Source: an uncultured SAR116 cluster alpha proteobacterium
Lineage (GTDB): Bacteria; Pseudomonadota; Alphaproteobacteria; Puniceispirillales; Puniceispirillaceae
Assembly (NCBI GenBank): GCA_902520885.1
Contig: CABYPW010000003.1
Coordinates: 119,489-183,488 of the forward strand
DNA length: 64,000 bases
Direction: 5' to 3'
Below are positions 63,161-64,000 of this stretch, piece by piece (the stretch's first letter is position 1; each line of letters begins with the position of its first letter). The translations under genes and the position numbers were made by a program. The notes under the pieces are model-generated. The model ran no database searches, was not told the DNA's origin, and saw nothing but the letters and a program-made list of their open reading frames with translations.

Positions 63161-64000
63161 ATGAAATATCTGAATAAGATAAGTATCGTTATCTCTTTTT
63201 TCTTAATTTCGTCACAAGCATTGGGCGAAATCAAGATATATGATAACGGCACCATCGATACAGATAACACCTCCACTATGGATAACGTTATAATAGGCGA
63301 TAACACAACTGGGCGTGGTTTAATAACGGGTGGGGGTAGACGAAATATCGCGATCGGGGTTGGTTCACTTAGTGGAGCTACTACAGGTGGAACACAGAAC
63401 ATAGCGCTCGGGGTGGGTTCGCTCACTGGATTAACATCAGGAGACTCTAATATAGCAATAGGACAAGATGCACTGGCAGGTGTAGTGGGTGGTGATAAAA
63501 ACATAGCAATTGGTGCTGATTTTGGTTCAACTGCATCTCAAGAAGGAATTTTGACTATAGATTCGGATAATACTACCTCAGCAGCATTAATTTCTGGTGA
63601 TATGGTAAATAATACACTGACAATAAACGGTACTTTTGATGTTGCTAACGGATATGAGACTACACTTAATGATAATGTAACCATTAGTGGAACAACTACG
63701 CTTAATGGAAATGTCTTTGTATCATCTGGAAACCTCTCGACTTTCAATGATAACGTTACTATCAATGGTGATTTGACGGTAAGTTCAGGAAACCTTCAGA
63801 CTGACAATATTACTATTTCTGACCAAGCAACCGTGGACAAATTAGATGTTGCAGGTATGTCCACCCTAAGCAACACAGATGTCGATGGCTATTTGACTAT
63901 TGGCGGACCTCTTACAGTTTCAGGAGATGTAACAATAACGAGTGGCTATGCCCTAAATTTTGATGTTCTCAACAATTTAGATAATGTTTCAATTGGAGGA
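63161..64000 (+). CDS. Repeat-rich surface or tail-fibre-like protein, 5' part (runs off the right edge)
   Basis: An ATG at 63161 opens a frame that stays open for 280 codons to the window end. After a signal peptide (MKYLNKISIVISFFLISSQALG) come YadA-head-like repeats (RNIAIGVGSLSG, QNIALGVGSLTG, SNIAIGQDALAG, KNIAIGADFG), about 22-24 residues apart. These are followed by short beta-solenoid-like repeats of the type TLNGNVFVSSGNL, INGDLTVSSGNL and LTIGGPLTVSG. This suggests a trimeric adhesin or phage-like fibre on the cell surface. The C-terminal anchor or intramolecular chaperone domain that would settle the class is outside the window. Strong Asn/Thr/Gly bias differs from its neighbours. 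Confidence 0.8.
   Translation, partial: MKYLNKISIVISFFLISSQALGEIKIYDNGTIDTDNTSTMDNVIIGDNTTGRGLITGGGRRNIAIGVGSLSGATTGGTQNIALGVGSLTGLTSGDSNIAIGQDALAGVVGGDKNIAIGADFGSTASQEGILTIDSDNTTSAALISGDMVNNTLTINGTFDVANGYETTLNDNVTISGTTTLNGNVFVSSGNLSTFNDNVTINGDLTVSSGNLQTDNITISDQATVDKLDVAGMSTLSNTDVDGYLTIGGPLTVSGDVTITSGYALNFDVLNNLDNVSIGG

Noticed and set aside
63157..63765. Two minus-strand frames opposite the repeat protein
   Set aside because: They are Pro/Val/Ser-rich shadows of the repetitive plus-strand coding region, which has a signal peptide and regular protein repeats.
63300..63960. Repeated DNA near the right end as a CRISPR or satellite array
   Set aside because: Repeats are degenerate at DNA level, in phase with codons and conserve protein motifs, so they are coding repeats.
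1..64000. tRNA genes, integrase, transposase or att-type repeats marking a genomic island
   Set aside because: None could be recognised by reading both strands; the accessory character rests on gene content only.

Overview
The window is an AT-rich stretch (high thirties % GC, judged by eye) densely packed with genes in short operons. It has no rRNA, tRNA, CRISPR array, integrase, transposase or phage structural module that I can recognise. The gene repertoire points to a free-living, probably marine, heterotrophic alphaproteobacterium: TRAP transporters, a urease cluster ordered ureDABCEFG, isocitrate lyase paired with a RamB/ScfR-type regulator, a TPR/TolB-type class III cyclase, a proline-racemase-family hydroxyproline cluster, photolyases and a sulfatase. 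The taxonomy is inference (a low-GC SAR116-like or Rhodospirillales-like lineage would fit).

Layout. 1-473: 5' part of a circularly permuted ATP-grasp gene. 674-1715: a methyltransferase and a small alpha/beta-barrel protein. 1974-4434: two split-barrel flavin/heme-type proteins followed by a GAF plus class III nucleotidyl cyclase. 4454-14208: a compatible-solute glycoside system, with a GT-A-like glycosyltransferase divergent from a LacI regulator, then a sugar ABC transporter, a GH63 mannosyl/glucosylglycerate hydrolase, an ATPase and a phosphomannose-isomerase-type cupin. 14305-19229: a fused aconitase X (cis-3-hydroxyproline dehydratase family) divergent from a polar amino-acid ABC transporter. 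19390-24243: a DctPQM TRAP transporter with an SDR and an aldo/keto reductase. 24875-32327: hydroxyproline catabolism (deaminase, epimerase, two kinds of D-hydroxyproline dehydrogenase, a second divergent proline-racemase homologue, an embedded DksA-like gene).

32390-38454: ureide degradation on the minus strand (allantoinase fused to a UraD-like domain, ureidoglycine aminohydrolase, ureidoglycolate lyase) in line with a TAXI-type TRAP transporter. 38788-43718: urease, divergent from the ureide genes, so allantoin nitrogen can flow through urea to ammonia. 43754-46636: a photolyase encoded as two separate domains plus a full-length photolyase. 46734-55461: phytanoyl-CoA-dioxygenase-like enzyme, pseudouridine glycosidase and kinase, a second cyclase, an FAH-family enzyme, a class III aminotransferase and a sulfatase. 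55847-58167: a DUF2805-type small protein, an SDR and an MFS transporter, closed by a clear bidirectional terminator. 58229-61512: isocitrate lyase and a small partner gene divergent from the RamB-like regulator, with strong palindromic sites between them. 61509-64000: a DMT exporter, a lipoprotein and the start of a repeat-rich YadA-head/tail-fibre-like surface protein cut by the window end.

Overall the region is an organic-nitrogen and osmolyte scavenging island: ureides, urea, hydroxyprolines, pseudouridine and mannosyl/glucosylglycerate, each with its own transporter or enzymes. Each of the four transporter operons places a stable hairpin directly after its solute-binding-protein gene, which suggests the binding protein is made in excess over the membrane parts. 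Oddities worth a second look are an ABC permease pair with extra domains, an SDR lacking three of the four catalytic residues, a UraD domain lacking its His-Pro motif, a Ser/Thr proline-racemase homologue, a domain-swapped split photolyase and a flavin/heme-barrel-cyclase operon.
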